Of a DNA stretch of 64,000 nt, positions 1 through 13,500 are shown piece after piece. The stretch is from Eunapius fragilis (Eukaryota; Porifera; Demospongiae; Spongillida; Spongillidae), in assembly GCA_963681505.1 (NCBI GenBank), contig OY811974.1:11540988-11604987 (forward strand), read 5' to 3'. Each line of letters starts with the position of its first letter. Position 1 is the stretch's first letter. The translations under genes and the position numbers were made by a program. The notes beneath the pieces were generated by a model. It was not told the origin of the DNA and did not search any database. It saw only the letters and a program-made list of their open reading frames with translations.

Positions 1-443
1 ACATAGCCAATCGTACAAGAACACAGGTAGCTTCCAATTGCATTTGCGCATGTTTGAAGGCAATTTCCGTTGTTAGTAGCACATCCGTTGATATCTAAAT
101 TGAAGCTGGAGTGGTAAGTACTTTTATTCCCATATCCACTCACCATTACAAGTCCGTACGTTGGCACTGAGTGTGTAGCCGCTAATACACGAACACATGT
201 GGCTTCCAACAGTGTTAACGCACAATTGAGTACAGTTTCCATTATTAATAGCACATTCATTGATATCTGTCGTAAACGAACTGCATGGAATCCTGATAAT
301 GAAAGTGAAACACAACTAACCAGCACATGTCCTGGCATCTGCATTCAGCACATAACCAGTGTTGCATGAGCACGTATAATTTCCAACCGCGTTGGTACAG
401 GTTTGCGCACAGTTCCCGTTATTGGTAGCACATTCATTGACAT
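1..443 (-). CDS. Exons 7 to 9: three calcium-binding EGF modules, the third cut by the window edge
   Basis: Exons 443-321 and 266-144 are each exactly 123 nt and phase 1-1; the third begins at 94 and runs off the window. Each starts with the calcium-binding signature ([36 protein letters not shown]) followed by six-Cys EGF spacing and CSC..GY. Symmetric one-module exons are the standard arrangement for cbEGF arrays, so more modules probably follow beyond base 1. Confidence 0.85.
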
Positions 444-3400
444 CTATAAGAAAACAAAAGTTCTTTCATTATGAACTATTGTTCTGGTTCCATTCATGCA
501 ATTTCTGATCAGCTACTATACTACCTATACGTTAACGTTAGCGTTAATATAAAAACTTTGCTGCATTACGCTAACCTCCAGGGGCATCTAGTACATGTAG
601 TGAACAATAAAGATTAAGAAATGCACAATACTATTGCACTCAAATATCTCTAGCTTAATTAAACATGTCTGCACAATTTTTGAAGCAAACAGTCCGTTAA
701 TGTATCTACTCCTTTCATCCCAGTGTGGTTTGGGAAATACTGCATATGCTACTATAAGTTAGTCAGGCATGGCCAGTTAAAGTTTAAAGGGGAATGGATT
801 CGATGAAGAAATATTAACCTGGATTGCAGCTTAAATGTTTGTAGCCCGTATAAATCACTTTTCTCCAATTTGAGTCGAATTTCAGTGATACGGTGCACCC
901 AGCCCTGTAACCACCAAAAACATTGTCCATGAACCAACACAGTCGACTAGCACAGTTTGGATAAGAGCTGTCGTCGCAGTTATTTAGATTAATAGAGGAA
1001 ACATTTGCAAAACCAAAGCCGTAGCCAGGAATGAAGTACCAGTAAGCCCCCCCTTGATCGTAGGTAGCGATAGATTTAGACGATGTTCTTCTAAATATTG
1101 AGCTCGTTCCGTATGCTCCAACAGCAAAGGTGGCCGCAGAACTGGAAGTCTTGGCTCCAACAAAGTTAACCAATCCATTACACGCTGAAAAATCCGCTGA
1201 CGTGGTACCGTAGGAGTAAGGCTTATCGTAGCATTTCACATAGCCGCTTGCCACAAGGCTGGCCTCGTCCTGACTGTAAAGGACTCCGCACGTTAGTATG
1301 GGTGCACTAAGAGCTGAAATAGAGACATTTGACATCATCCATGCAGACTTTGCAAATCATTGTCATGCATGCCGGTAATACGTATGAGCAGCTGACCTGA
1401 CTCCATATTCAGCATCTTTAATAAAAATAGAATTGCTAAATATAAATGCAAATTCTAGTATCGCATTATGCGCCTATCTTTGTTACGTTGTATATATGGC
1501 CCCCCCCCCATAACCATCCTCCCCCTGGGGCACTAGAGAGATTAATTAACCTTTGTTCAGGCTTAATTAATAGCCCGTATAGACAACTTCACGATCTGAT
1601 TATTTTGTACTCCGGATGTGATGTCACCTAGACACTACGAAGAAGTCCGTTGTTGTCTCTAGCTTTTATTGGGCCCCACAACGATGTAACTATATGAGGC
1701 CCAGTAAAAGCTAGAGACAACAAAGAGACAACAACGGACTTCTTCGTAGTGACTAGGTGACATCACATCCGGAGTACAAAATAATCAGATCGTGAAGTTG
1801 TCTATTTCTAATGCTGTGTCCATTAATGGTATTCACGCGTCAATTCCCCACGGGGGAGGTCAATGATAGGCTCATTATATATACCCATCTAAACGGGCAA
1901 ATACCTTTAAATTGACCTTCCGCCAAAACCGGGCTATGCCCAACAATAAAGCTAGGTTACTCGGGCTAATAGTGCATTTTATGCATGGTCGGAGCTTCAA
2001 ATTTTTGAAAGCAATTGAATAACTTTACCTAAGCATTGAACACTGGCGTCATTAGCATGAGTGCAGCTGGTCACACCGATACCGGCGTTGGGACAACCCA
2101 ACAGTGCGCTCTCGCAGCCAGAGCAACTCACGCGATCCAGCAATACGGCGCCAGTTCCTTGTCCATAGTAGGCATTCGCGAGAGGGATGCCACCTGTCCC
2201 ATTTCCCCCAGCTGTAATTCATTAAATTGCTATGGTGCAATCCTTACCTGACAATCCAATTTGCCGGCACACCACGCGTGCATTAAAATCAGACCAAGCG
2301 TTATCGCACACAGTACCCCAGGCATTGTTATTGCACATTTCAACTCTTCCGTAGAGGACTGATGTCGACGTTCCAGATGTCAGGCGTATCTTCCCCGAAT
2401 CACACACTGGGTGGAAAAGTAAAATGTTAACATGCACCAGCGTATAAAATTAATACTGAAAAGCCGCCACATGCAAATATTTGAATTCAAAACCCCCACC
2501 GTGATAGCTATGCTAACTCTCTAATGGAAAAAGTAACGAACAGAAAAATTCAATGGCGACAGGAGGCCCAGACTGAGGACGCCTCTATAAAAATTTGAAG
2601 CCGGCGATTTGAACTTTTTGATGTAGTGGTTTTGAACCCTATGGGGTATCGGATGACTAAGACACCAATTGGTATCTTCATAGACTGGTGTGGTATGCTG
2701 CGTAGTATACGTCAATTTATATGGAAAAATAATTGCATCCTATTCAAATTCCAATGCAAGCATAAACAAAGAATGTCAAAAGAAACTCTACCATCTACAC
2801 AACCTGGCCAGCTTGATCTGGCAAGGATCGCGCGGGCATTTTCTCTCATTATGACTAGGCGGAGTATGCCAATATGCTAAAAGCTCCTGCTTCATGCACC
2901 ATCACTTCGCTGAAAGATGAGCCACGCCAAGTCTCTTGCATGCAGGCAAAGGGCTCGCGTACTTTTAATCCCCAGGAACCATACATTTGAATAGCCAGCA
3001 GAATGCATTCCCATCCCTGCTCCTTACATTTTGGGCCGTTCTTTAATTAAACGGTTAAAAATCTTTATGAGCTCACCACATGCATTGGGCGTACCGCAAT
3101 AGGATATGGACTCTTAATATCTATATAGAAACCACTGCATAAAACTACACAAACTGTTTTAATGCAAGTTAGCAATCAATGCTATTAAATTGCACTGCAT
3201 GCACTGAGTGTTTTGGTTCCAACTCAGCAGGATACTAACTGTGTGATGTAACTATTAATATTTTTATCGGGTCGGATGTACTACGAAGCAATTCTGAATG
3301 TTTAATGCCACAAGCCAGAGCCTATAGCACGGCATTTTGAAAGACATGAGCCTGATATAAGAAACAAGGGCAGGTGTAAAATAATCATAGGCAGTTTCTG

Positions 3401-6400
3401 GCAAGGATTATTTGGACAGTTCTATTTATAACGCGCAGTGCAAAGAGTATATCCCACCTCAGATCGGTCGCCATTATATACTGCAAAAATTGAGTACCCT
3501 ATTCTTAATTTATAGTGACATGCATCAATCAGTTTTTGCTGTGTGACATATAGAAGCTGAGGGAACATATTTGCACGTATTTGTAAAGAAAATATAATTG
3601 CTTATCAATACAATTATTATGATTAGGGAGACTTATTAACAACGGGTCCGTGAAAATTGATTCGCCTTTTTTTTTTGTCGAACTCACTTTTTTGGAAAAT
3701 TATTTGGAAGGGTTTTGATTGCCACAATACCAATTATATGATGGTTGGAGCTATTTCTAGCCTTGTAAGTACTTCCGCTCAGAACCAGCGCCAGCGCCCG
3801 TACAACCCCCCCTCCCCTCTCAAAGTAATTAACATGGGGTGGGGGGGCGGCGGGGCGGCGGCGGCGGCGGCGTGTTTACGGTATACGCTGGCGCACGGCT
3901 GTTTGCGGCCCATTCAATGTTGGACAATAAGACCTACGCCCCGAAATATTGAAACGATGACATCATGCATCATGACCTAACCAAGCACTTTGTATTTTCG
4001 AGCTATATAAGGACTGTACTTGTTGCACCGACATGTAACAGCCATTTTAGTATAGACATACCATTTATCTATCCATCGTATAAATTTTGTGCCACAACTC
4101 TGTAGCGCCCGCTAGCTATAGCGCTCGCAAGCCGAGTACCTCAGTTGGATATCCTCCACAAAGTAGTGAACAGTGGACCACTGCCAATTTTCCTAGAAAA
4201 AAGCTAAGCGTGATTAGGTAGCGGAGGGTTAAGACTACTTAGATAGCGTATAGACTAAGTGCGGCCGGCTGAAATGATGGCGCTACAGATCGTCAAATAT
4301 CGCTGATTTTACAAGAGTTTTAATGGCGAGTCAAGCACAACGTCCTGAAAGTTCAATCTTCGTTGATTGTGGTATTGCTGCCACATCTTGTGACACGATC
4401 TTGATAAGGTGCTCCATCACACACTGCATTGTAGCTCTGCAACTGCATGTCTTATACGTAGGCATATGTTATTCTGTGCATGCAATTGTGCATGAATGCA
4501 TACGTGGATTTGACTCCTTATTCTGCAAGCCAGAAGGAGACTGACTGAATCCTGCCACGATTATACAAGCCTAGTGCATGTAATGAAGATGATGTGAATG
4601 GCATTAAGAGCTAAAGGTTATAAAGTCATGCAGCATTTATACTGGTATTCATTGTTCAGCAAGACTGAATCAGATGTATTAATCAATAACTAACTTTTAC
4701 AGTGAGTGCATAAACGTTTCAAGGTGTCAGGTGTGAAACCTGGTAGGTCGTTGACAACTATAGTGATGGAAATGGAAATGCATGGTGTTTTGATATTCCA
4801 ATGCTGTGGGGTACATAGTGCCTGATTCACCTGATATAAAGATCAAGTAGAAACCTTTACACCTGCAATGAATAGTACACATTATTGTGCCTCTCCATCC
4901 TTGCAGAGGTCCAAGCTTGATCCATACCATACTTCATCACTGGGGATTTAGATGTCATGCAGGGTGAGCCTAACTTTGTATTGTATAGATATCATCTTAT
5001 TTAAGCTATCCATGCACCCAGTAACTTTTCCATCAATGTGGAACATATAAAGGTGTCTTCTTGTATCTTCTTTCTGCCAGAGGAATGGCAGTAAAAATGG
5101 AGAGCTATCTCAACCCCCTTTGAGGTTTCTTGCCTCTGACCTCTTCCTGGAGATATAGTTTTTGTAGTAGAAGCCTTACGCGCCATTTACATGCATGTAT
5201 ATGTATAAGCGAAGTTGTTTTAGATTTTTTTGTAGTTGATTTTTATGGTTGTTGTGCAGCTAATGCCATTTTAATGATTGCTAGGCCAGCTGTGATTCTT
5301 GTTCTGCACTCACTGTAATCCCTGACTCCACCAATGAATGCTTCCCATTTTGATCACTGATCACTTAATAGATTTTTATTCTCAGGTAGTTAGTACTTCA
5401 CTAAGCTATGCACAAGGTTCACTCTGGAGACCTTCATTACAGTGTTGTCATGCTGACTGATATGGTTGCTAAGGCTGGTGGATATTCCCTAACAGACATG
5501 CATGTAATGAAGAGTCAAGCTATTCTTTGACTAGGTTTGTGCCATTGTCAATATTGCAAAAAATCTAGGGTCTCAGATGCCATATACATATCAGAACATC
5601 CAGCTATAGCTGATATTTGACTTCAAGCCCTGATGTCCCTGGAACATTCACTCTGCTACGATGTTTAATACCAAGCTAGGTATCTAGGGGGTAATAGTGC
5701 TGTGTCATAACAATGGGGATATATAATACAACTGCAAATACATTTGCTTGATGCAGCTCCAGAGGCTGCCTACCTCTCTGTAAACATAAGCAAAGAGAGG
5801 GCACAAAAAATACTGTAGAATTGACATGAAAGTTTGTCACCTGCACGATGTATGTGAGTGCATCGTGCAGATTGAGCATTAAATGGTGGGGGTGTGAAAT
5901 ATTGCTATTGTACTTTTAATTTTAAGGCTTAATAGCACACCCTTAATTAATTAGCTGGCCTGGTGAACCACTCCTTTCCACTGGCATGCTTCAATTGAGG
6001 GCATGAAGTGTTACAATACCAGTGTATAAGCATAGCATCATATTTACTGGTCAATATACATTAACATCTTACTCTTATGTTTTAGGTATTAACAACTATT
6101 TGATACTAGCATTTGAAGTCATTGCTTGCAGGAGCTACATTATTAGCTAGGCTTTGGGGATACATGGCTGCATCCTCCTTAGAATGAAATGCCACACCAT
6201 GCAAGGCCTGAATACTTGCATTTGGTGTCCTTTTTGCTTGCTCTCTTATAAGACATGCGTTTTTCACACTCTGCAATGCAGCTGAACGTGTTGGCAATGG
6301 TACTCCATTGTACGAGTCATGATTATTCATAGAAAACAGGCAGCCCTTTCAAGCCGAAAACAGCCGGCCGCGCTTAGTGGATGACATAAACCAACTACTT

Positions 6401-7502
6401 GAAGCTTTCACATTGCCTGTATGTCTAACTTATATGTGGGAAAATTGGCAGCTACGTGCAATTCGCGCATCTTTCATACCTATTCGATCGTGCCGTACCT
6501 CATATGCCAATGAAAACGTGGCGCGTGTATTAATTGGAAAGCGTGATTTATCGTTTCAGGTGTGTGTCTTGAAGCCAGATGATTGCTGGTACTACTGCAT
6601 ATGTTTATAATAACACCAGATGTAAGCATCTTGCAAGGCACATCATTGAACATATGGTGTCGATAAAGAGGCTAACCGCCATGATTTCTACACCATATAC
6701 CGTAACGTTCTAATTATCAAACTAAATGTCCAGCCGCAAACAGCCGTGGGCGACGAATTCAACAAACTAAACGTTAAACTATTGTTACTAGTGATAAAAC
6801 TAGTGCCACCAAAACAGTTTCAGCTATCCGCGCGCGAAGGGGGGGGGGGGGGGGGAAGTGGCCTCATTCCTTCCCCCTATTCATTATTCATGTAGGTCCC
6901 AGACTTCCGGCCTGTATCCACCCCTGGGCTGGCCTTTTGCAGGACGATTCTTATTTTTAATGCATCACATACCTCCAGTACAGCTGTATACTTCCGGTCC
7001 TTTATAGATAACTTTTCTCCAGATTCCGCTGTAAATAGACGTAGTACATCCAGCCCTGTAACCACCTGGATAAGGACTATTGTCGATGTGCCAGCACAGA
7101 CGACTTTCGCAGTCGGGACTTGATGTATAATCACAATAGTTTAGTATGACCGATGGGCTATCGGCAAAGCCGAAGCTGTAACCTGGGTAATTGTACCAAT
7201 AAGCTCCGCCATTGTCGTAGTAAGCTTCGGTATTTGATACGGACGACTGATTGAAGACACCCGGAGAGTACCCAAACGCTCCAACTGCAAAGTTCGTTGC
7301 GGATGAAGAGGTTTTGGCTCCGACGAAGACAACTTTTGTGCCTTGGCACGCAACCAAATGAGATTGGCTCGTGGCAGATGTGTACAGTTCGTCGTAGCAT
7401 TTCACAAACCCGCTTGCGATGAGGCTTATTTCGTCGTGATTGTATAAAACACCACAAGGAAGTGCTATGAAAAAAGCATGAGGGTATTTTATATTGAAAC
7501 AA

Positions 7503-7551
<49 letters not shown>

Positions 7552-10500
7552 TTACACACATCTGTTCATAATAACATCCTTTAGACTGAAGTAATGTGAA
7601 CCTCTGAGACTTTGCATGGGAAGCGGTTGAAATGTGGCATCATAGTTCTTTGCAGGTGGTAACCTACCTAAGATAAAACCTGGATCTCCTCTTGAAATTC
7701 GTCCCATTGCTATTGGTGAGGCATAAGGGCATGAGACTGACAATAACTGGACCCTATTTGGTAGTGATGAGGATTCAAAAAGTGTACAAAACAAAAAAGT
7801 GTATTAAACTGCCTATTTTCAATCCTTTGGACAGCTCCTTATGGTTCTTAGCTGAAGCCTACAATTCATCAATAGAAGTAACGGCTGCAGGAGACCCCAC
7901 ATCAATCTAATGTATCATGAATATGATGGTAGTGTTGGGTGAAAAATTGCTTAAGTAGCTGCATAGCTGTTGAAGAAGGTTGGGATAAGCTATGGAGTCC
8001 AAGCCACCTCTGCTAAAACTCAGCGGAGCTTGTTGTCACGTTATGTCAGATGGGTAAATAGATAGACACTAGCTCTTAAAAACTCTGACAAACATAACAA
8101 GGTTGTCTAGGACATGATGTGCGGCCGACATAGCCTGCTCATGTGCTCGCTCATATTGGGTAAAAACTTGCATCTTTTGACCCAAATAATAATGAATCTG
8201 TACAGTACTTATGTTATTACTATTGACAATGTTTGCTCAATTTCCATAACCACCTAGAGTCCAACTACTTTACAACACTAACAATTAACCTATCGTCCAA
8301 CTACATTTATACTACTTTAAATGGCAATGCAATTGAGCAAATAATAACAATATTTTAAAATTGTTTTTGCACAATCCTGCATGGAGTTAAGTGGTGAAAT
8401 CACAATTAAGTCAAGGGGTGCTGGTCTGTGGCAGTACCAATTGGGGACCAATATGTCAGCCGGTCTAGAGCGACGGTTTTCATGCCTCAACACACTTGTA
8501 GCTTCACACTGAGCATTTATGCCTGCACTACGAAACAACTCAGCCAGAATATCATTGTGTCTTATGACAACATCTCTCCCTCTCTTACATGATGTTGCAT
8601 GGTGTGCCAAAGAGGAGTGGTTAGAGCACGATGAACATTGAGATCCTGCTGATGACAAGCCACCATTTCATTGCTGTATGACACTCTTTGTGGTCAAGGT
8701 GCCGGGGTTGGCCCATGGAGGGCCATGAGGAGGAATGTGGTGCTGATACAAATAACAACCTTGCCTTGTCAGTGAGAGAATTCTTGTTAAACTAACATTT
8801 GAACTGAAAGTGCACAATTTTTATGACAGCTTCTTCTGAAAAATATTGCATTCACTTCTGTTGCAGTTAACAATTTCAAGTGAAGTACTTTTATTGTAAG
8901 CATCCACTGCATGGAGCAGGTGCGTACTATGGGTGGAAATAGTGTTTGAATTGCTGAAAGAAGCTATGCATGCAGCTGGAGAGTGACGAACCAGTGATCT
9001 CATGCAAGCCAACGAGAGAAGCTTACTTGAGCCTGCTCCCAGCTAGTATCAGACAGGTCTAATGTTAGGCATTCTGTGAAGTTTTGCCTTACAAGGTTGG
9101 CAAATAAGGCAAGCTCCTGAGCAGCTAGAGCTGGAAGTGTTGTCCTTGCTATGTGGGAGAGCTTGCAAAAACCTCCACAGATGTGAAGGATAAGAGCAAC
9201 ATGATGATCTTGTGATCTTACACTTTTAGGACTCCAAAAGCTCACACCATTGGAAGCATAAATGCAATGAAGGCTGAACAGTGTTAGTAGTTTCCCATGG
9301 CAAAACCAAAGTTTAGCTCAGTTGATGTCTTCATTTGTGATGGAAACCGAGAAATGTTTGCATTCAGGCTAAACAGATCACGTTTTGAATGATTTGAAGC
9401 TCAAATTGTGGACCCAACTCCTCCAGGACATTGAGAGCATGTCTGACATCCACCACAGAACCAGTTAATTGTGGTGTAGGAGATGAATGGCCAAGAACGG
9501 TACGATTCGTGGACACGAGCATTTTTGTTCTCTAAAAGTATGATACGGAACCAACGCAAAACTGTTCTTGTTTGTGTTATCGTTCGATAATGAAAAAGAG
9601 AGAAATGATCCAATCCTTCCAGACGTTTGGATGACATTCATAGTACAGACGTACATGTGTATGGCAATTGGGGCAAAGAAATCGAAGATGCCATCTCCAG
9701 GCTGGCATTCCACTGACCATTCACATCAGCTCATTAGTGGTGGCCGACATTTATGGCCGATTGAAAATGATCCTAATCCAGACCATTGCCTGAGCCATCC
9801 TAACTAGGGAGCTCCACCCTCCTAACAAGCTGTTGTGTTTATATAAAATATGAATAATTGAACCGTATCTCCAATATTTAAAAAAAGCCAATCACTTTAA
9901 AAATGACATAAAAATAAAAATTGCATTCTTGTAATGTATCTGCAAGTTATAAACTTAATTTATTTATAATATCTGGGATCGAGGCAGAAAAATGCAACCT
10001 AGCGCATATTATTGAAAAAAATTTCCAGGGAGGAGCATCAAAGTTTACGTTTGCTATTAAAATGTACGCATAATTCCATGATGGACAGACTAATTTCCAA
10101 TGCATATGAAAGAAGTTGTAGAGTTCATAGGTGTTTCTTTATACTTAATAATTTGAAAAGTGAAGAAAAATTGCTATGTCCCATTTCATGCCTCGATTGC
10201 ATTTGTAATAATTGTTCATATCTTGAAAAAAAAAGTAAAGTAATTCTAAAAAGATCGAATAACATGCCAGCATAAAGAAATAAGTGCATGCTTTGATAAA
10301 AGAGTGCATCAGTGCATGATTGTGCCGTTAGGAAAAAATTTACTTAAACATATATACCCAAAGTTTTCACTATTATGATCAAGGCTTTACCTGTTTGGGC
10401 TGCTGTGAAGCAAATCAAGCCTGCTGCAAGAATGATAGAAGAGAAACGGTTACATCATGAACAGTAAGTTTACTCGAACGAACACATTAATAATGTTATT

Positions 10501-13500
10501 ATAAGGTTTAAGATAGTTAAACGACGAGCCCAGCATCCCGCGCACGTGAGCGTAATTGCCCAGCCATATAAATAGATCATCGCGCCTGCACAAATCAAAA
10601 GCGACGGCCTTTCCTTTTTTTTTGTTTTTTTTTTTTGTTTTGTTGTTTCCCTTCCTTCCAATCATCCATGTTGGATGATGTGCCACCCCGGCAGGTATCT
10701 GGCACCGTACGTTGTCTGGGGAGTGCCAGCTCACCACACCCCCAAACTTGCTAGCCAGTAGCCACGAAGCCCGAAGCATGGCTAATGGTAGAACCTAGGT
10801 ACGAGCGCCAAGCACAGACCAATTCGAGCGTAAGAAGGTAAAACACCTTCTAGAGACATGCTTTTGTCATGAGCACACGTATAACAAAGGTACTGCGCAG
10901 ACCTTGCTCAGGGCTTAGCCTTTTCCACACCGTCTAAGCTTTGCCTGACAGTCGGACAGGCAACCAACGGAGCTTACCGCATCGTCCCAATTTTCAACAC
11001 TGCCACTGCCTCAAAATGTTCAATCCAGTCTGTTCAACCGTCGCCCCAGAAAACGCGCCTGGCGAAACCAGCGGCCGGGCCATAACTCTTAGTCTTTACA
11101 GCAGTGCATAGTACCGGTCCCTCTATCTCCCATCTCCTCTTTCTCTGCGCTAGGTTTCAACATGACGCCAAACCAAGTGTAACGACACGCAATTTAGTAT
11201 CAATCTCAGTGTTATGAGACTGAATTAATCACCCATGCGCTCGAGGGTCCAGGTTATTCATATATTTTGCATTTAATTGGTATGCTGAGAAGATGAGCAG
11301 ATTTTTTCAGTAACGAGATTGATATTAATTGCGCGTCGTTACAATAAGCTCCAATTAACACAGCGTCCACGAGTAAAGTGGGTGAAAACGGCCAACATTT
11401 GGGGGAGGTTTAAAATATAAAAGGTCCGCTGATTATTATTTTTCTTTTCTGACGCAGGATACTGTTACTACAACTCTTGAGACAACATTTGATGCGTTCA
11501 GTGAGAGGACCGTTGGTCTGCCGCATGCTATCTACGAGCTGGCAAGTGACCGGTCGACATCAGTGGCATCCGATGTTTTGCTCGTCCAAAATGTTCCAGA
11601 AGTGCATAGTATATGAACTGAAATGAAACTGTGACTTTAGGATTGTCATTTGTGTAGAAAATCGTTTTACAAGCAACACCGTTATATGTATCGGGGTGGA
11701 GATGTATATAGCGCTAGCGCGGCTGGTTATTGAATAGGAGCGCCCAACATGTACTTCATGTAAATCAATCCATGCTATACAATAAAAGCCCACTAGCCAC
11801 TGTACCAGTGTTGGCTGCGAATGCACTACTTCCCTATAGTCACTGGAACCAGGCCAGCTGTACACAATGTCGCGAGGCAAACTATTCAGTTCAATAAAAT
11901 AGCATATCGGTCTACACACCATTGATAACGATAATAAAAATTACAAAATGTTTGCTTTCTCTCTGACTTTTCTTTTTCTTTTTAGACTACTAACTTTGGT
12001 TTTGATTGCTTTGTCGTGTTCAAAGGGCAAAGTGCAGCCTTGAGATTTCTCAAGTAATTGAACTTGAGCGTTGTGAAAGTCTGGCGGCAACTTCTTCTAA
12101 TAGGGAGTCAGAGTTTGCAGGATACAAAATTTCAGCGCATCTAACCACTGCTGCAAGAACGCTTTGAACCATCGTACTCCATCCTGAACCACCTGATTCC
12201 TTTAGCAACACATCACCTTTCCTCAAATCTTCGTTAGGCAGCTTCTTCTTGGTTGCTTGGCTCCATCCAAACGCTTGCCATAGATCATGCACTGTTTCTA
12301 CCTGTTTAATAGATGGCTCCGTCCCAATGGTTCGCTCCTCTTGCTCTGTTGCCTTTGCAATCTCAATTCTAGCCCTTTTCGCTGCATCTCGTTGCTCGCT
12401 GCCAGTCGATAGTCGCTTCGGACCTCGTTGCCCAGAACTCCGAGCAAGCGCCACTCTAGGCTCTACCCCATCACAAGTACATCCGAATCTTTTGCATGCG
12501 CTGCCACACAATGGACATGATCCAACTTTGCATTTGCAACGATGAGGCTGTTCTGCAAAATCCATTGATTCCGTAGATTAACTATTGGTGGTTAGTTAAC
12601 TGCAGTATTTGGACTGGTCCCATCAGCTTCATCGCAATTGTTTGGAGAATTGGCATTTGTTTAAAGGATAAAAACGTGATTTTTATTTCTAGCACAAGTA
12701 AGTACGTGATCGGGAAGTGTTTTAGTATTCGTATTAGCATTCAAAATCCACTTTATACATGCCTTTTTGAGTACCGAACCGCATTATTAAAAGTACGGAA
12801 GCGCGGATTTTATCATGCACGTGGTATGAATAATTTAAAAATGACGTTTGGTGCGAGCGTGCAAAAAAATATACGAGTCAATTGTGCATGACCTAAAGAT
12901 TCCCGCGCCCCTCCCCCTCCCCCACCCACATTAATACATGAATTAAAACACTGCTTCCTGTTATCCAGCCAGATATGCTATCGACTGGTGTACCGTCTGT
13001 ACATATTTCTGTCCTGCGATTACGAGCGATTGCATGCGCGCGCAAACCCAAAAATCTATGGAAACCGCCGATTATGTCTACGATGACCCAGAACTGTTTC
13101 GTCCACGGCTGTCCATACGTTGCCGACATGAATCGATCGTTATATCATCCACACGGCATCGCTAGCATTTCAAATAACATGTTTCAATAACTCGAGTATA
13201 TGCAATTAGCGCGTACTGATTAGTCGGCCAAAATTCAGGCGTAACTGGACAGAAATTTCTACAGGAGGATTCTAGACCCACTATTCGCGTAGCGCTGCGC
13301 ATATTGCGTCTGGGACGAGACCTAAGATTCCTCTGCTGCCTCATTTAGTTGTTTTTGGACAACTCTAACAAAAATATTCCGATGTTAATCGGTTAAGCAC
13401 GGCATTTGACTAGCAGTCAGATCTACTTAGGGCGCAGAGAAAAACGGTCATCTTGCAAAATCCGGTCCTTAAATCAAGGTACGCAACTATTTTGGGGATA

